The position numbers and the translations under genes are program-made. A model generated the notes under the pieces. The model was given only the letters and a program-made list of their open reading frames with translations, had not been told where the DNA came from and made no database searches. Below, piece after piece: positions 16,523-25,254 of a stretch of DNA of 64,000 nt; within the stretch, counting starts at the first letter, position 1; the number at the start of each line of letters is the position of its first letter. The stretch spans positions 124,001 to 188,000 of the forward strand of contig NZ_WGNY01000019.1 of assembly GCF_016124325.1 (NCBI RefSeq), given 5' to 3'. The DNA is from Phenylobacterium sp. (GTDB lineage: Bacteria > Pseudomonadota > Alphaproteobacteria > Caulobacterales > Caulobacteraceae).

Positions 16523-17208
16523 GCGGATCTCAAGCCCAGGCGGAAGCGGCCGCACCGCAGCCCATGGACGGCTACATGGTGTCGTCCGACGTCGTCGTGT
16601 TGTCGGAGTCCCGGCCGCTCGAGGCGGAAGCGATCCGCACGATCCGTACCCATGTGACCGCGCGGCACATTAAGGGCGGCCGTCGTGGTCTCGCCCTATG
16701 CGCGCCGACGACCGGCGCGGGCTGCACCTTTGTCGCCGTGAATCTCGCTGTTGCGCTGGCCCAGGTGGGGCTGTCCACCCTGCTCGTGGACGCCAACCTT
16801 CGTGCGCCCGGCGTGCAGGATTACATCCGACCGCCGCCGAACACGATCGGCGTGAAACAGATCCTGCAGGCGGACGGCCCGACATCGCAGAACTTCGTAC
16901 ACAATGACGTCCTGCCGGGACTGTCGATCATCTACGCCGGCGGCGCCGAAGAACATGCGCAGGAGCTGCTTGGCGCCGGCGTATTCAAGGGGCTCGTCGA
17001 TGACTGTCTTCGCGACTACGACATCACCATCTTCGATACTGCGCCTTCCAACGACTATGCCGACGCACGCCGCGTGAACACGCTGGTAGGGTATGCAATG
17101 ATAGTCGTGCGCAGCGACGTGACGCTGACGAGTGACGTGAAGGCGCTTGCGGCCCAGATGTGGGAGGATGGCGTGGAACTCGTCGGTACGGTGCTGAACG
17201 AGGCGTAG
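16519..17208 (+). CDS. CpsD/CapB-like ATPase with degenerate Walker A (second copy)
   Basis: This 229-residue protein resembles cytoplasmic BY-kinase domains. The E-A-x-R-T-I-R-T-H-V block (about 36-46), Walker A' L-L-V-D-A-N-L-R-A-P-G (about 88-98) and Walker B I-F-D-T-A-P are present. The Walker A loop reads T-T-G-A-G-C-T (about 64-70), with Cys where the essential Lys should be. There is no Tyr cluster at the C-terminus. It probably binds the chain-length protein rather than acting as a normal kinase. GTG 16519 overlaps the upstream stop. The exosortase gene starts one base after its stop, so translation is coupled through the operon. Confidence 0.85.
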   Translation: MSGSQAQAEAAAPQPMDGYMVSSDVVVLSESRPLEAEAIRTIRTHVTARHIKGGRRGLALCAPTTGAGCTFVAVNLAVALAQVGLSTLLVDANLRAPGVQDYIRPPPNTIGVKQILQADGPTSQNFVHNDVLPGLSIIYAGGAEEHAQELLGAGVFKGLVDDCLRDYDITIFDTAPSNDYADARRVNTLVGYAMIVVRSDVTLTSDVKALAAQMWEDGVELVGTVLNEA

Positions 17209-17209
17209 A

Positions 17210-18091
17210 ATGGCCGCACTTCAAGATAGCCAGCCGCCGATTGCCGGCCTAAGCGGCATGGTCAGGTATTCGCCCGTCATACTGGCGTTGCTCGTCCTTG
17301 GCATTCCGACGCTCATTCGGCTTGGCGAACAGTCCTGGACCAAAGAGATAGGCGCCCACGGCCCGATCGTGCTGATGACGGGCGCTTGGCTGCTGTCCCG
17401 ACGGTGGGACGCCATGTGCGAGGAAGGCCGTCGCGGCGACTTGCGCATCACCATTCCCGTCTCGGCGTTTTCCCTCGCGGCCTATGTGTTCGGCCGCGCC
17501 TACGATTTCCTGAGCATCGAGGCTGGCGGCTTCTATGGATTCGCCTTGGCGCTACTGTATGACCGGTTCGGCCTGCGCACGCTGATGCGGAGCTGGTTTC
17601 CGCTCTTCTACCTGGCTTTCGCGCTGCCGATTCCCGGTTGGATCCTCGATCGGGTCACGGCGCCGCTGAAACTCCTCGTTTCGTATCTCGCGACGGCAGT
17701 CGTCGATCCGCTTGGGCTGCCCATCATCCGCGAAGGCGTGACGATGACGGTGGGGCCCTACCAGCTCTTGGTGGAGGACGCCTGCTCCGGGCTGAACTCG
17801 CTTGTTGGGCTCATCGCGGTGACCCTGTTCTACGTCTACCTGCTGCGCGGCGCCGGCTGGCGCTATTCACTGTTCCTCACGGCGCTCATCGTTCCCGTGG
17901 CGATCCTCGCCAACGTCCTACGGATCGTGACGCTCATCCTGCTGACCTATTTCATGGGCGACTCGGTCGGGCAGGGTTTCCTTCACATCACGGCGGGACT
18001 GTTCCTGTTCGGCCTCTCTCTCGGACTGATGTTCCTCATCGACAACGGAATCGGGCGATTTGCCTTCCGTGAGCGAGCGGTCGTGCGATGA
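17210..18091 (+). CDS. xrtV: Exosortase, probably XrtV type
   Basis: This 293-residue integral membrane cysteine protease/transpeptidase has the three exosortase catalytic residues in their usual blocks: Cys192 in D-A-C-S-G-L-N-S, Arg238 in A-N-V-L-R-I, and His259 in F-L-H-I-T-A-G. At least seven membrane helices are visible. Exosortases cut PEP-CTERM proteins at the outer face of the inner membrane. The XrtV subtype is inferred from the neighbouring EpsI gene, a PEPxxWA-CTERM protein at 938 and an accessory-like protein at 53360; a model search would settle it. It overlaps the EpsI gene start by four bases. Confidence 0.92.
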   Translation: MAALQDSQPPIAGLSGMVRYSPVILALLVLGIPTLIRLGEQSWTKEIGAHGPIVLMTGAWLLSRRWDAMCEEGRRGDLRITIPVSAFSLAAYVFGRAYDFLSIEAGGFYGFALALLYDRFGLRTLMRSWFPLFYLAFALPIPGWILDRVTAPLKLLVSYLATAVVDPLGLPIIREGVTMTVGPYQLLVEDACSGLNSLVGLIAVTLFYVYLLRGAGWRYSLFLTALIVPVAILANVLRIVTLILLTYFMGDSVGQGFLHITAGLFLFGLSLGLMFLIDNGIGRFAFRERAVVR

Positions 18092-18783
18092 TCAGTCGTC
18101 GTCACCTCGCGCTCGCCGGCCTGGGCCTGGGCGCCGCAGCGGTTGCCGAAGCGCTGCGGCCGCGTCGGCGCCTGATCCTCCTGAAGGGCGGCACGCTCGA
18201 CGCCAGTATGCCCAAGAAGTTCGGATCCTGGGTCGCCGATACCGGACAAGGGATTGTCACCCCTGAGCAGGCCGGGAAGCTCGCGCGGGCGCTCTACAAG
18301 GAGATCGTGTCACGAATCTACTATGACACGGCGGCGGGTGATGCGGTCATGCTGCTCGCCGCCTATGGCGACACCCAAAGCGACCTGCTCCAGGTCCACC
18401 GGCCCGAGATCTGCTACGCCGCCGTGGGCTTCGATGTCGTTTCCTCGACGCCCGCAGAGGCGCCCCTCGGCAATGGGCTGTTCATACCAGTCCGCCAGGT
18501 GGTCGCGACCACGCAGAGCCGGACCGAAAACATCGTCTACTGGACCCGGATGGGCGAGCAACTGCCCCAGAGCGCGAAGGAGCAGCAGGAGGCCAGGTTC
18601 TCGAACGCCCTGCATGGCTTTGTGGCCGACGGCATCCTGGTCCGCGTTTCGATGTTGGGAGACAGCCAGCGCTCGTTCGAACGGCTGATGCAATTCATTC
18701 CGCCGTTCATGAAGCACGTGGCGGCCGCTCAGCGCCCGGCGATGATCGGAAGCGCACTATCAGCCGCATTGAAGACGGCGTGA
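18088..18783 (+). CDS. epsI: EpsI family exosortase-associated protein
   Basis: This 231-residue protein has a short N-terminal membrane or signal segment with R-R-H-L-A-L-A-G-L-G-L. An EpsI domain follows, with the conserved blocks Y-G-D-T-Q-S-D-L-L-Q-V-H-R-P-E-I-C-Y and V-Y-W-T-R-M-G. EpsI proteins occur beside or fused to exosortases, are needed for polysaccharide production in some systems, and have no proven biochemical activity. ATG 18088 overlaps the exosortase stop (ATGA). It is the last gene of the operon starting at 13064; hairpins follow in the convergent gap. Confidence 0.9.
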   Translation: MISRRHLALAGLGLGAAAVAEALRPRRRLILLKGGTLDASMPKKFGSWVADTGQGIVTPEQAGKLARALYKEIVSRIYYDTAAGDAVMLLAAYGDTQSDLLQVHRPEICYAAVGFDVVSSTPAEAPLGNGLFIPVRQVVATTQSRTENIVYWTRMGEQLPQSAKEQQEARFSNALHGFVADGILVRVSMLGDSQRSFERLMQFIPPFMKHVAAAQRPAMIGSALSAALKTA

Positions 18784-18789
18784 GCCGGA

Positions 18790-18808
18790 CGGGGCGCCGC
18801 CCGCCCCG
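18790..18808. terminator. GC-rich hairpin between convergent genes
   Basis: A perfect 7-bp stem (18790-18796 with 18802-18808) has a 5-base loop and lies six bases after the epsI-like stop. No T-run follows on the + strand, so it is at best a weak or Rho-assisted terminator. Confidence 0.5.
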
Positions 18809-18837
18809 ATTAAGCCGCCGCAACACCCTGAGGACTT

Positions 18838-18863
18838 CCCGTTCGAATGAAATCGTTTGAACG
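18838..18863. terminator. Second hairpin between convergent genes
   Basis: Ten-base arms (18838-18847 and 18854-18863) pair with one wobble mismatch and a 6-base loop. It is placed between the stops at 18783 and 18920 and could stall transcription from either side, but it has no T-run. Confidence 0.5.
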
Positions 18864-18919
18864 GGACAAGACGGCTCTGAGCCAGGAGCGCGAGCTCGAT
18901 CTGATCGCAAAGCCGGCGC

Positions 18920-19894
18920 TTATTCTTGCGGATCGCGCTCGAGATTCCGGGGATCGCAGCGTGCCGAGCGGGCGGAACGGCGTAATCGCGAGGGCGGTCC
19001 GCGCTCGCCGACGAGGCCGGCCAGCCACCCCTCGAGCCCGTACCCGAACTGGAGCCACGCTCGTTGGCGCACATACCGCGCGAACAGATGCGCCAACACG
19101 GCGAGCGCCGCGATAGGCAGCAGCAGGGGATACCGGTCCTTCGTCAGGAGGATCTTGTTGCGCTCGTTGAGGTAGATGGGCATCCGGGGCTGAGCGCGAA
19201 TGGCCGCGCCTGCGCCTGTGGTGGTGCCCTGCGCATGCTGGACACGGGCGCCCGGCGCGAACCCGATGCCAATGCGGCGCGCAGATTCGCGCAGGAACCA
19301 TTCTGATTCCTCGCAGTAGAGAAAGTAGTCCTCCTTCATCGGTCCGACCGCGTCGAGGAACGTGCGGCTCACGAGGATGGAGGCACCGTTCAGATAGTTC
19401 TGGGACCGCTCGACCCATTGCGCGTCGATCGCGGCGTCGGCGTCGCGCCCCTTGCCGAGCGAGATCGGACGGGCCAACCAGCGACGCCAGGCGCCGCCGT
19501 AAGACTGGATCCGCCCGTCCTCGCGGAAGAGCGTGCAGCCCACCGCGCCGCAATCTCCGCGATCGAGCCGATCGACCATCGCCGCCAGCGCCTCAGGTTC
19601 CGGCTGCGTGTCAGGGTTGAGAATCCACCACGCTTCCGCGTCGGGCGTGGACGCCATGCCGAGATTGACGCCCGCGGCGAAGCCGAGGTTCCCTGGCGCC
19701 AGCACGAGCCGGACGCTTTGGCCGCCCGGCAATGTGGCCGGGAGCCGCTGGGCGAGGGCGGCATGGGCCTCTTGCCCTCCATTCTCGACCAGGCAGACGT
19801 CGAAATCGCGGTGGGTCGAGCGCGCGAGCGCCTCGAGGCACCGTAAAGGGTCATCGGCATTGCGGAATGTGACGATCACCACGCTCACACGCAA
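18920..19894 (-). CDS. Family 2 glycosyltransferase
   Basis: This 324-residue GT-A glycosyltransferase starts R-V-S-V-V-I-V-T-F-R-N-A-D and has A-P-G-N-L-G-F-A-A-G-V-N, the D-x-D-like N-P-D-T and a D-Y-F-L-Y-C-E-E-S-E-W acceptor block. This is the rhamnosyltransferase-like subgroup (WbbL type), which would fit the dTDP-sugar supply from RfbA, but the donor is not certain. TTG 19894 was chosen because GAGGGAGGG lies about six bases upstream and the Rossmann strand starts there; GTG 19951 would overlap the flippase gene. It follows the flippase gene by 19 bases in the same operon. The C-terminus contains a hydrophobic, probably membrane-associated, segment. Confidence 0.87.
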   Translation of the reverse strand: MRVSVVIVTFRNADDPLRCLEALARSTHRDFDVCLVENGGQEAHAALAQRLPATLPGGQSVRLVLAPGNLGFAAGVNLGMASTPDAEAWWILNPDTQPEPEALAAMVDRLDRGDCGAVGCTLFREDGRIQSYGGAWRRWLARPISLGKGRDADAAIDAQWVERSQNYLNGASILVSRTFLDAVGPMKEDYFLYCEESEWFLRESARRIGIGFAPGARVQHAQGTTTGAGAAIRAQPRMPIYLNERNKILLTKDRYPLLLPIAALAVLAHLFARYVRQRAWLQFGYGLEGWLAGLVGERGPPSRLRRSARSARCDPRNLERDPQE

Positions 19895-19913
19895 AGCAGG
19901 CCCTCCCTCTCGC

Positions 19914-21359
19914 TCATGACGGGGACTTTCCGCCGGTGTTTGCCCGACCACCCCGCGCGACTAATCTGCTGGCCGCTTCGACGGCCTCCGATAGGATGAG
20001 GCGTTCCTTGTAGAGCAACGCTGCGAGCGGCGCCGTCGCCCCAAGCGCCGTCAGGCCTGTCCAAAGGACGCGTCCTTGCTCCGCCGCCCAGGACACGCCG
20101 ATTATCAGCGCGCAAACCGTCACATAGAGCATCACGCGGATCACGCCGGATCTGTTCGGCATGCCCGACGCTCTGTTGACCAGCAACATCGTCGCGACGA
20201 GGGCGGTGATCTCGCCCACGACAAAGCCGGCCAGTATCGAGATGAGGCCAGGGTGAGCCTGGTTTACCGCGAAGGCCACTGGCAGAGCGATCAGCCGCGC
20301 TGCGTTGTCGGCCGCCGCCAAGGTGCTGCGGCCGAGCGCGAGGGCCACGGTCGACGGCCAGAGCCTCACCGTTCGGATCGTCTGCAGCGTCGCGAGCAAC
20401 GCGAACACGATCGGCAGCTGCTGGAACGCCTTGCCGAAGAGCAGCGGTGCGGCGAACGGACCGACCACAGCGAAACCGAGCGCCATGCCGATGCAAAGCA
20501 GGGCGGTGCGACCGGCTAGCTTTTCCGTCGCCTGGAAGAAGGCGGCCGGCTCGTCCCTTCGGCCCGCCAGTCCCGGAAGGTGGGTGTTGACCATGAAGCG
20601 CAGCAGGATCGCCGCCGGATAGAAGATGAGGAGCTGGCTGGCGCTGTATCGGCCGAGAACCTCCTTGCCGAGGCCGCTGACCAGGATCCGATCTCCCTGG
20701 GTGCCCAGGAACAGCAGCAGGCCGTTGAAGAACAAGGGGACGGCGAAGGCGATGAAGCGGTGTGCTTCGGCCCGGGAAAACCCCCACGCATACCGGCGCT
20801 TGGCCAGGAGATGAGAGACGCCCACGAGCGTGGCCGCCCTGAGGACCAGCCCATAGATGATGGCGGTATGGTCGCGCAGCAGCAGGGCCGCAACCGCTGT
20901 ACCGACCAGCCCGGCAACCTCGCTGGAGGCGATGAGGATGCTCGCCGGACGGAACTCGTTAGCGCGCTGGGCCCGATAGACGTCCATATGCACTAGGCCG
21001 CCGATCAGCGGGGTCAGAGCCATCGCCATGAGCGCCGGCGCGATCTCCGGCGCGTCGACGAGGCCGGCCACCATGCGAGCGCTGAGGACAAGACCCGCGG
21101 CGATCACAAGCCCGCGCGCGAACATCGCGGACTGCACGACCTGCTGCAGCCGGGGCGCGTCGCCATCAGGGTCCTGGATGATGAACCGGTCGCTGGCCGC
21201 GTCGGTGACCAGCTCGAAGAACTGCGAGGTGAGGATCAGCAGCGTGACCAGGCCGAGCTCGCTCGGCCCCACCACGCGACTCAGCACGATGAAACGGAGA
21301 AGCGCTGCGATCTGACTGACCACGGACGCCGCGAAGTAGGATTTCATGCCCTTTTGCAC
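19914..21359 (-). CDS. Wzx-like polysaccharide flippase
   Basis: This 481-residue membrane protein of the MATE/MOP superfamily has about 12-14 helices. The N-terminal S-Y-F-A-A-S-V-V-S-Q-I-A-A-L-L-R-F-I-V-L-S-type segment and the later G-L-V-T-L-L-I-L-T-S-Q-F-F-E block match lipid-linked oligosaccharide flippases. It should move undecaprenyl-diphosphate repeat units to the periplasmic side for the Wzy-like enzyme at 11222. GTG 21359 and ATG 21347 are both possible starts; neither has a strong, well-spaced ribosome site. It heads a two-gene operon with the GT2 at 18920. Confidence 0.87.
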   Translation of the reverse strand: MQKGMKSYFAASVVSQIAALLRFIVLSRVVGPSELGLVTLLILTSQFFELVTDAASDRFIIQDPDGDAPRLQQVVQSAMFARGLVIAAGLVLSARMVAGLVDAPEIAPALMAMALTPLIGGLVHMDVYRAQRANEFRPASILIASSEVAGLVGTAVAALLLRDHTAIIYGLVLRAATLVGVSHLLAKRRYAWGFSRAEAHRFIAFAVPLFFNGLLLFLGTQGDRILVSGLGKEVLGRYSASQLLIFYPAAILLRFMVNTHLPGLAGRRDEPAAFFQATEKLAGRTALLCIGMALGFAVVGPFAAPLLFGKAFQQLPIVFALLATLQTIRTVRLWPSTVALALGRSTLAAADNAARLIALPVAFAVNQAHPGLISILAGFVVGEITALVATMLLVNRASGMPNRSGVIRVMLYVTVCALIIGVSWAAEQGRVLWTGLTALGATAPLAALLYKERLILSEAVEAASRLVARGGRANTGGKSPS

Positions 21360-21470
21360 GCGGCGGATGATCTCAGACGAATGCTGAACGCTTCGCGAAT
21401 CGCGTCGGAACGACCGCGGAGCGTCTGGAATGTAGGGGCCGCGGGTGCGGCCTCCAGCGGAACGCGGAAA

Positions 21471-22673
21471 CTACTCGGCCGGCCGGTCCAGCTGGCGGGC
21501 CCAGCCGACGACCGCACGCCGCCCCGGCACCTCGATCAATCGATAGCTCAGCCACGACAAGAAGGTGATCAGAGCCAGCATGCCGCAGATGGCAGCGATC
21601 GCGCCGACCGCGCTCGCCGGCCGGAAGGCCGGCGTCACGAGGTCGAACACGACGATGCCGACGAGCAGATGAAGCATGTAGACCGAATAGGAGATCTCTC
21701 CGAGAAGGACCAAGAACGGCGCGGACATCATTCGGAAGGCGCCGGCGCGGGTGGCGTCCGCAGCGAACAGGACGAGGCCGGCGAGGCCGAGCACCGCCAC
21801 CGCGGTCGAGGCGCCTACAAGGCGCTCATCGGCGCCCGCTGCAAATAAAGCGAGCAGGACGAGCACGCCGCTCAGCCCGAAGCCGATCCGCGCGCCCAAG
21901 GCGCCCGCCGACCAACGCTGACCGAAATTGTAGAGGCCCACGCCCAACAGGAACTCAGGAAAGATGCGGAGGATGCCGACGTTCCACGTCATAGCGGTGA
22001 GGTTGAGGCGCATGCCCACGTTGCATACGGCAGCCATCACTACAAAGATCAGGGCGGCTGCCGCGAGCTGGATCAGCGGCCCGACGCGGAACCTGCGGAA
22101 CACCAGCATGTAGATGGGGAAGATGAGGTAGGCGAACCATTCCGCACTGATCGACCAGGACGGAAGGTTGAACAAAAGGCCATCGGTGGAGCCCCACGCT
22201 TGAATCAGCGTGAGATGGGTGATGAGGCCGCGAAAGAACGCGCCGCGCTCCATCTGAAACGGCGCCGATGGATCCCAGATGCTGTAGGCGAACCCGAGCC
22301 TGCTCGACACCGCGCCCAGCACGATGAAGGCGGCGAGCGTCGCTAAATGCATGGGGTAGATTCGACCGAAGCGCTTGGAGATGAAGCCCCAATAGTTGAA
22401 GCGGCCGGCGTCGACGTCGCGCTTGTAGACGTGCGTCAAGACGAAGCCGGAAAGCACGAAGAAGAAGTCCACGCCGAGATAGCCGAACGTCATCATCGGG
22501 GAGTTCAGGACCGCGATCGAATGGGTGTATTCGCGGAGATGGAAGAATACGACCCACGACGCCGCCAGGAAGCGAAGGGAGGTCAACGAGTCGATCTGGG
22601 CCGGATAGGGCGCGGCGCGTTCGCCTGCCGCGGGCAGGGCGACGGCCTCGGACGAGGCTCCGGTTGCATTCAC
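21471..22673 (-). CDS. OafA/YrhL-type integral membrane acyltransferase (second)
   Basis: This 400-residue acyltransferase-3 protein has a conserved early block with S-L-R-F-L-A-A-S-W-V-V-F-F-H-L (catalytic His). F-F-F-V-L-S-G-F-V-L-T-H-V and E-I-S-Y-S-V-Y-M-L-H follow. About ten membrane helices are visible. It probably acetylates or otherwise acylates the periplasmic, lipid-linked polymer. GTG 22673 has GGGAG seven bases upstream; the open frame continues to 22742 but with no signal that it is used. It is a distant paralogue of the protein at 10067. Confidence 0.88.
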   Translation of the reverse strand: MNATGASSEAVALPAAGERAAPYPAQIDSLTSLRFLAASWVVFFHLREYTHSIAVLNSPMMTFGYLGVDFFFVLSGFVLTHVYKRDVDAGRFNYWGFISKRFGRIYPMHLATLAAFIVLGAVSSRLGFAYSIWDPSAPFQMERGAFFRGLITHLTLIQAWGSTDGLLFNLPSWSISAEWFAYLIFPIYMLVFRRFRVGPLIQLAAAALIFVVMAAVCNVGMRLNLTAMTWNVGILRIFPEFLLGVGLYNFGQRWSAGALGARIGFGLSGVLVLLALFAAGADERLVGASTAVAVLGLAGLVLFAADATRAGAFRMMSAPFLVLLGEISYSVYMLHLLVGIVVFDLVTPAFRPASAVGAIAAICGMLALITFLSWLSYRLIEVPGRRAVVGWARQLDRPAE

Positions 22674-23033
22674 GCACTCACTCCCAGCTCGCTTTGTCTC
22701 GCGCGGATTTCGGCAGGCTAGCAGCCTGCAAGATGCGTGCAACGATCAGCGCCTGGAGGGCAGGAAAAATGCCCGCCTCGTGGGGCTGGTCGCCCCTCGG
22801 TGCTTGATCGCCGATGGCCATGCTATAGACAGAGTCCGCCCGAGGTGTTGTGGCATACCAGTGGCCTCGCGCTTTGGGGCGGTGCGCAACCTGACGCGAC
22901 CGGTCCGACCGCCGAGACCTGGAGTTCCGATCCGGCGGCGCATGAAACCTGTCATTTACGGGCGGGAGTATAACGGTCCGAGGGCGCCGCAGAAACTGGA
23001 AGGCGTCGGCAATTCTGACGAATGGTGAGCTTC
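22674..23033. other. Divergent promoter region before the acyl-carrier operon
   Basis: About 360 bases lie between the acyltransferase gene and the acyl carrier protein gene. I see no well-supported gene. It should contain promoters for both directions, but I could not identify specific boxes or operators. Confidence 0.45.
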
Positions 23034-23276
23034 ATGTCCGCTGACGCGATTCTGCAGCAGCTTCGCGAGATTATGATCGACGTGCTCGACATCGATGAGC
23101 TCGAGCTGACGCCTGAAACGACCGCCGAGGATGTGGAGGAGTGGGACAGCCTCAGCCATGTGCGCCTGGTCGTGGCGGTCGAGCGCCACTTCGGACTCAA
23201 GTTCAAGAACTCCGAGATCGAAGGCCTCAAGACGGTCGGCGATCTCGTGAATCTGATCGAAGCGCGAGCGGCCTGA
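23034..23276 (+). CDS. Acyl carrier protein
   Basis: This 80-residue four-helix carrier protein has the 4'-phosphopantetheine attachment site D-S-L with Ser39 in W-D-S-L-S-H. It is acidic overall, as expected. It is not the housekeeping fatty-acid ACP, which normally has G-A-D-S-L-D; the W-D-S-L form is typical of ACPs beside FkbH-like enzymes. The start at ATG 23034 gives a normal helix I; an in-frame ATG 23022 would add four residues. It opens an operon running to 30205 and its partner at 23299 should load it with a three-carbon unit. Confidence 0.9.
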   Translation: MSADAILQQLREIMIDVLDIDELELTPETTAEDVEEWDSLSHVRLVVAVERHFGLKFKNSEIEGLKTVGDLVNLIEARAA

Positions 23277-23298
23277 GCGGTTCTCGGGAGGCTGTCCG

Positions 23299-25236
23299 AT
23301 GTTGTCCGATCTGCCGTGGCTTCCCGCGCCCCGGGCCGATTTCCGTGAAGCGGTCCGCAGCCTGCGAGACGAAGCGGGAGCCCAGGGCGAAGGCTACTTC
23401 GACCGTCTCGTGCGGCTGGGCGCGGCGCGTCTCGACGAGAACCAGCTCGGCCAGCTGGCCAAGATCGTCCGGCGACTGATTTCGGACGCCGCCGCTCCCG
23501 CGCAGTTCTCGACCTTGCGGCTGGGGCTCGTAGGCGACGGAACGCTGTCGCTGCTGGCGCCGGTCGTCACGGGCAGCGGAGTTCGCCATGGCCTTGCGGT
23601 CGATGTGATCGAGGGCGCCTATGGCAGTGCCGTACAGCAGGCGATGGATCCGACCAGCCCGCTGCACGCGGCGGGCCTGGACATGCTGCTGGTCTCCAGT
23701 GACGTCCGGAGCCTCGGACTCAGCCGCGCGGCCGAGTCCCAAAGCGACGCGGACGCACGCATCGAAGCTGCGTTCAATGGCCTCAAGATGGTCGTCGAAG
23801 GCTTCAGACCCTCGGTCGCCGCCGCAGTGCTCGTTCAAACCGTCGTACCACCCCTGGACGCCCTGTTCGGCAGCCTGGACCGGGTGGAGCGCACGTCGGC
23901 CTATGCCATGGTCGAGGCGCTGAATGCACGCCTGCGCGACTGGGCCGCGACGGGCGCCATCGTACTTGTCGACATCGCCCGTCTCGCTGAGACAGTAGGC
24001 TTGGAGCGATGGGAAGCGCCGGGACACTGGCACGCGTCGAAGCTCCCCTTCGCGCCGGACATGGCGCCGGCCTACGGCGACGTCGTGGCGCGGACGCTTG
24101 CGGCGCTTCGGGGACGTTCGCGCAAGTGCCTCGTCCTGGACCTGGACAATACGCTGTGGGGCGGCGTGATCGGCGACGACGGCGTGGCGGGGATACAGCT
24201 GGGTCAGGGTTCCGGGACGGGCGAAGCCTTCCTGGCGATCCAGGATACGGCGCTGGAGTTGCGGCGCCGGGGGGTTTTGCTAGCGGTCTGCTCGAAAAAC
24301 GAAGAGGCGGCGGCGCTGCTTCCGTTCCGCGAACATCCGGACATGCTGCTGAAGGAAAGCCACATTGCGGTCTTCCAGGCGAACTGGACGGACAAGGCCG
24401 CCAATCTGCGCGCGATCGCCGCGACCCTGAACATCGGCATAGATGCGCTCGTCTTCTTGGACGACAACCCGGCCGAGCGCGAACAGGTGAGGCGCGAGTT
24501 GCCGCTCGTGGCGGTGCCCGAGCTCCCCGACGATCCCGCCTTGTACCCAAGGATGCTGATGGCCGCCGGATACTTCGAGTCCGTCGCCTTCACCGATGAC
24601 GACCGGGTTCGCGCGGAACAGTATCAGGCGAACGCGGCGCGCGCCGCGGCGGTGCAGGCCTCGGGCGACCTCGACAGCTATCTCGCCTCGCTGGACATGG
24701 TCTGCACGATCCGCGAGGTCGACGCGACTTCCAGGCCGCGGGTGGCCCAGCTCATCAACAAGTCGAACCAGTTCAATCTGACGACGCGTCGCTACACCGA
24801 GGGCCAGGTCGAAGCCGCCGAAAGCGACCCGCGCAAGCACGCAGTCCAGATCCGGCTTGTCGATAAGTTCGGCGACAACGGCATCATCTGCGTGCTCATC
24901 GCGGACAAGCACGAAGGGCGGCGCTGGGAGATCGACACCTGGTTGATGAGCTGCCGGGTGCTGGGGCGTCGCGTGCAGGAAGCGGCGCTGGACCACCTGG
25001 CCAGGGCGGCGTTGGCCGAAGGCGCCCGCTCGTTGGTGGGCCGCTATGTCCCCTCGCCCAAGAACGCGATGGTGAAGGATCACTACGCGGGGCTGGGGTT
25101 CGCGAAAGTCAGCGAGGACCCGTCCGGCGAAACGACATGGGAGCTTGATCTCTCATCCTACGAATCGCCCGACCTTCCCATGATCATTGACGATCCGGCG
25201 GTCACGCCCGTGGCGGCGCGACGGACGAGCAGCTAA
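23299..25236 (+). CDS. fkbH: FkbH-like HAD-IIIC enzyme, probable glyceryl-ACP synthase
   Basis: This 645-residue protein has an N-terminal SGNH-like region (about 70-265). The HAD catalytic domain has V-L-D-L-D-N-T-L-W-G-G at about 279-289, with nucleophile Asp281 and Asp283. A GNAT-like C-terminal region contains N-K-S-N-Q-F-N-L-T-T-R-R-Y. This is the FkbH family, members of which load a glyceryl unit from 1,3-bisphosphoglycerate onto an ACP. The ACP gene is 22 bases upstream. GGGAGG lies seven bases before ATG 23299. No FkbI/FkbK-type dehydrogenases follow, so the pathway probably stops at glyceryl-ACP or a methylated form of it. Confidence 0.9.
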   Translation: MLSDLPWLPAPRADFREAVRSLRDEAGAQGEGYFDRLVRLGAARLDENQLGQLAKIVRRLISDAAAPAQFSTLRLGLVGDGTLSLLAPVVTGSGVRHGLAVDVIEGAYGSAVQQAMDPTSPLHAAGLDMLLVSSDVRSLGLSRAAESQSDADARIEAAFNGLKMVVEGFRPSVAAAVLVQTVVPPLDALFGSLDRVERTSAYAMVEALNARLRDWAATGAIVLVDIARLAETVGLERWEAPGHWHASKLPFAPDMAPAYGDVVARTLAALRGRSRKCLVLDLDNTLWGGVIGDDGVAGIQLGQGSGTGEAFLAIQDTALELRRRGVLLAVCSKNEEAAALLPFREHPDMLLKESHIAVFQANWTDKAANLRAIAATLNIGIDALVFLDDNPAEREQVRRELPLVAVPELPDDPALYPRMLMAAGYFESVAFTDDDRVRAEQYQANAARAAAVQASGDLDSYLASLDMVCTIREVDATSRPRVAQLINKSNQFNLTTRRYTEGQVEAAESDPRKHAVQIRLVDKFGDNGIICVLIADKHEGRRWEIDTWLMSCRVLGRRVQEAALDHLARAALAEGARSLVGRYVPSPKNAMVKDHYAGLGFAKVSEDPSGETTWELDLSSYESPDLPMIIDDPAVTPVAARRTSS

Positions 25237-25254
25237 GGCCTGAGGGGCAGGAAA

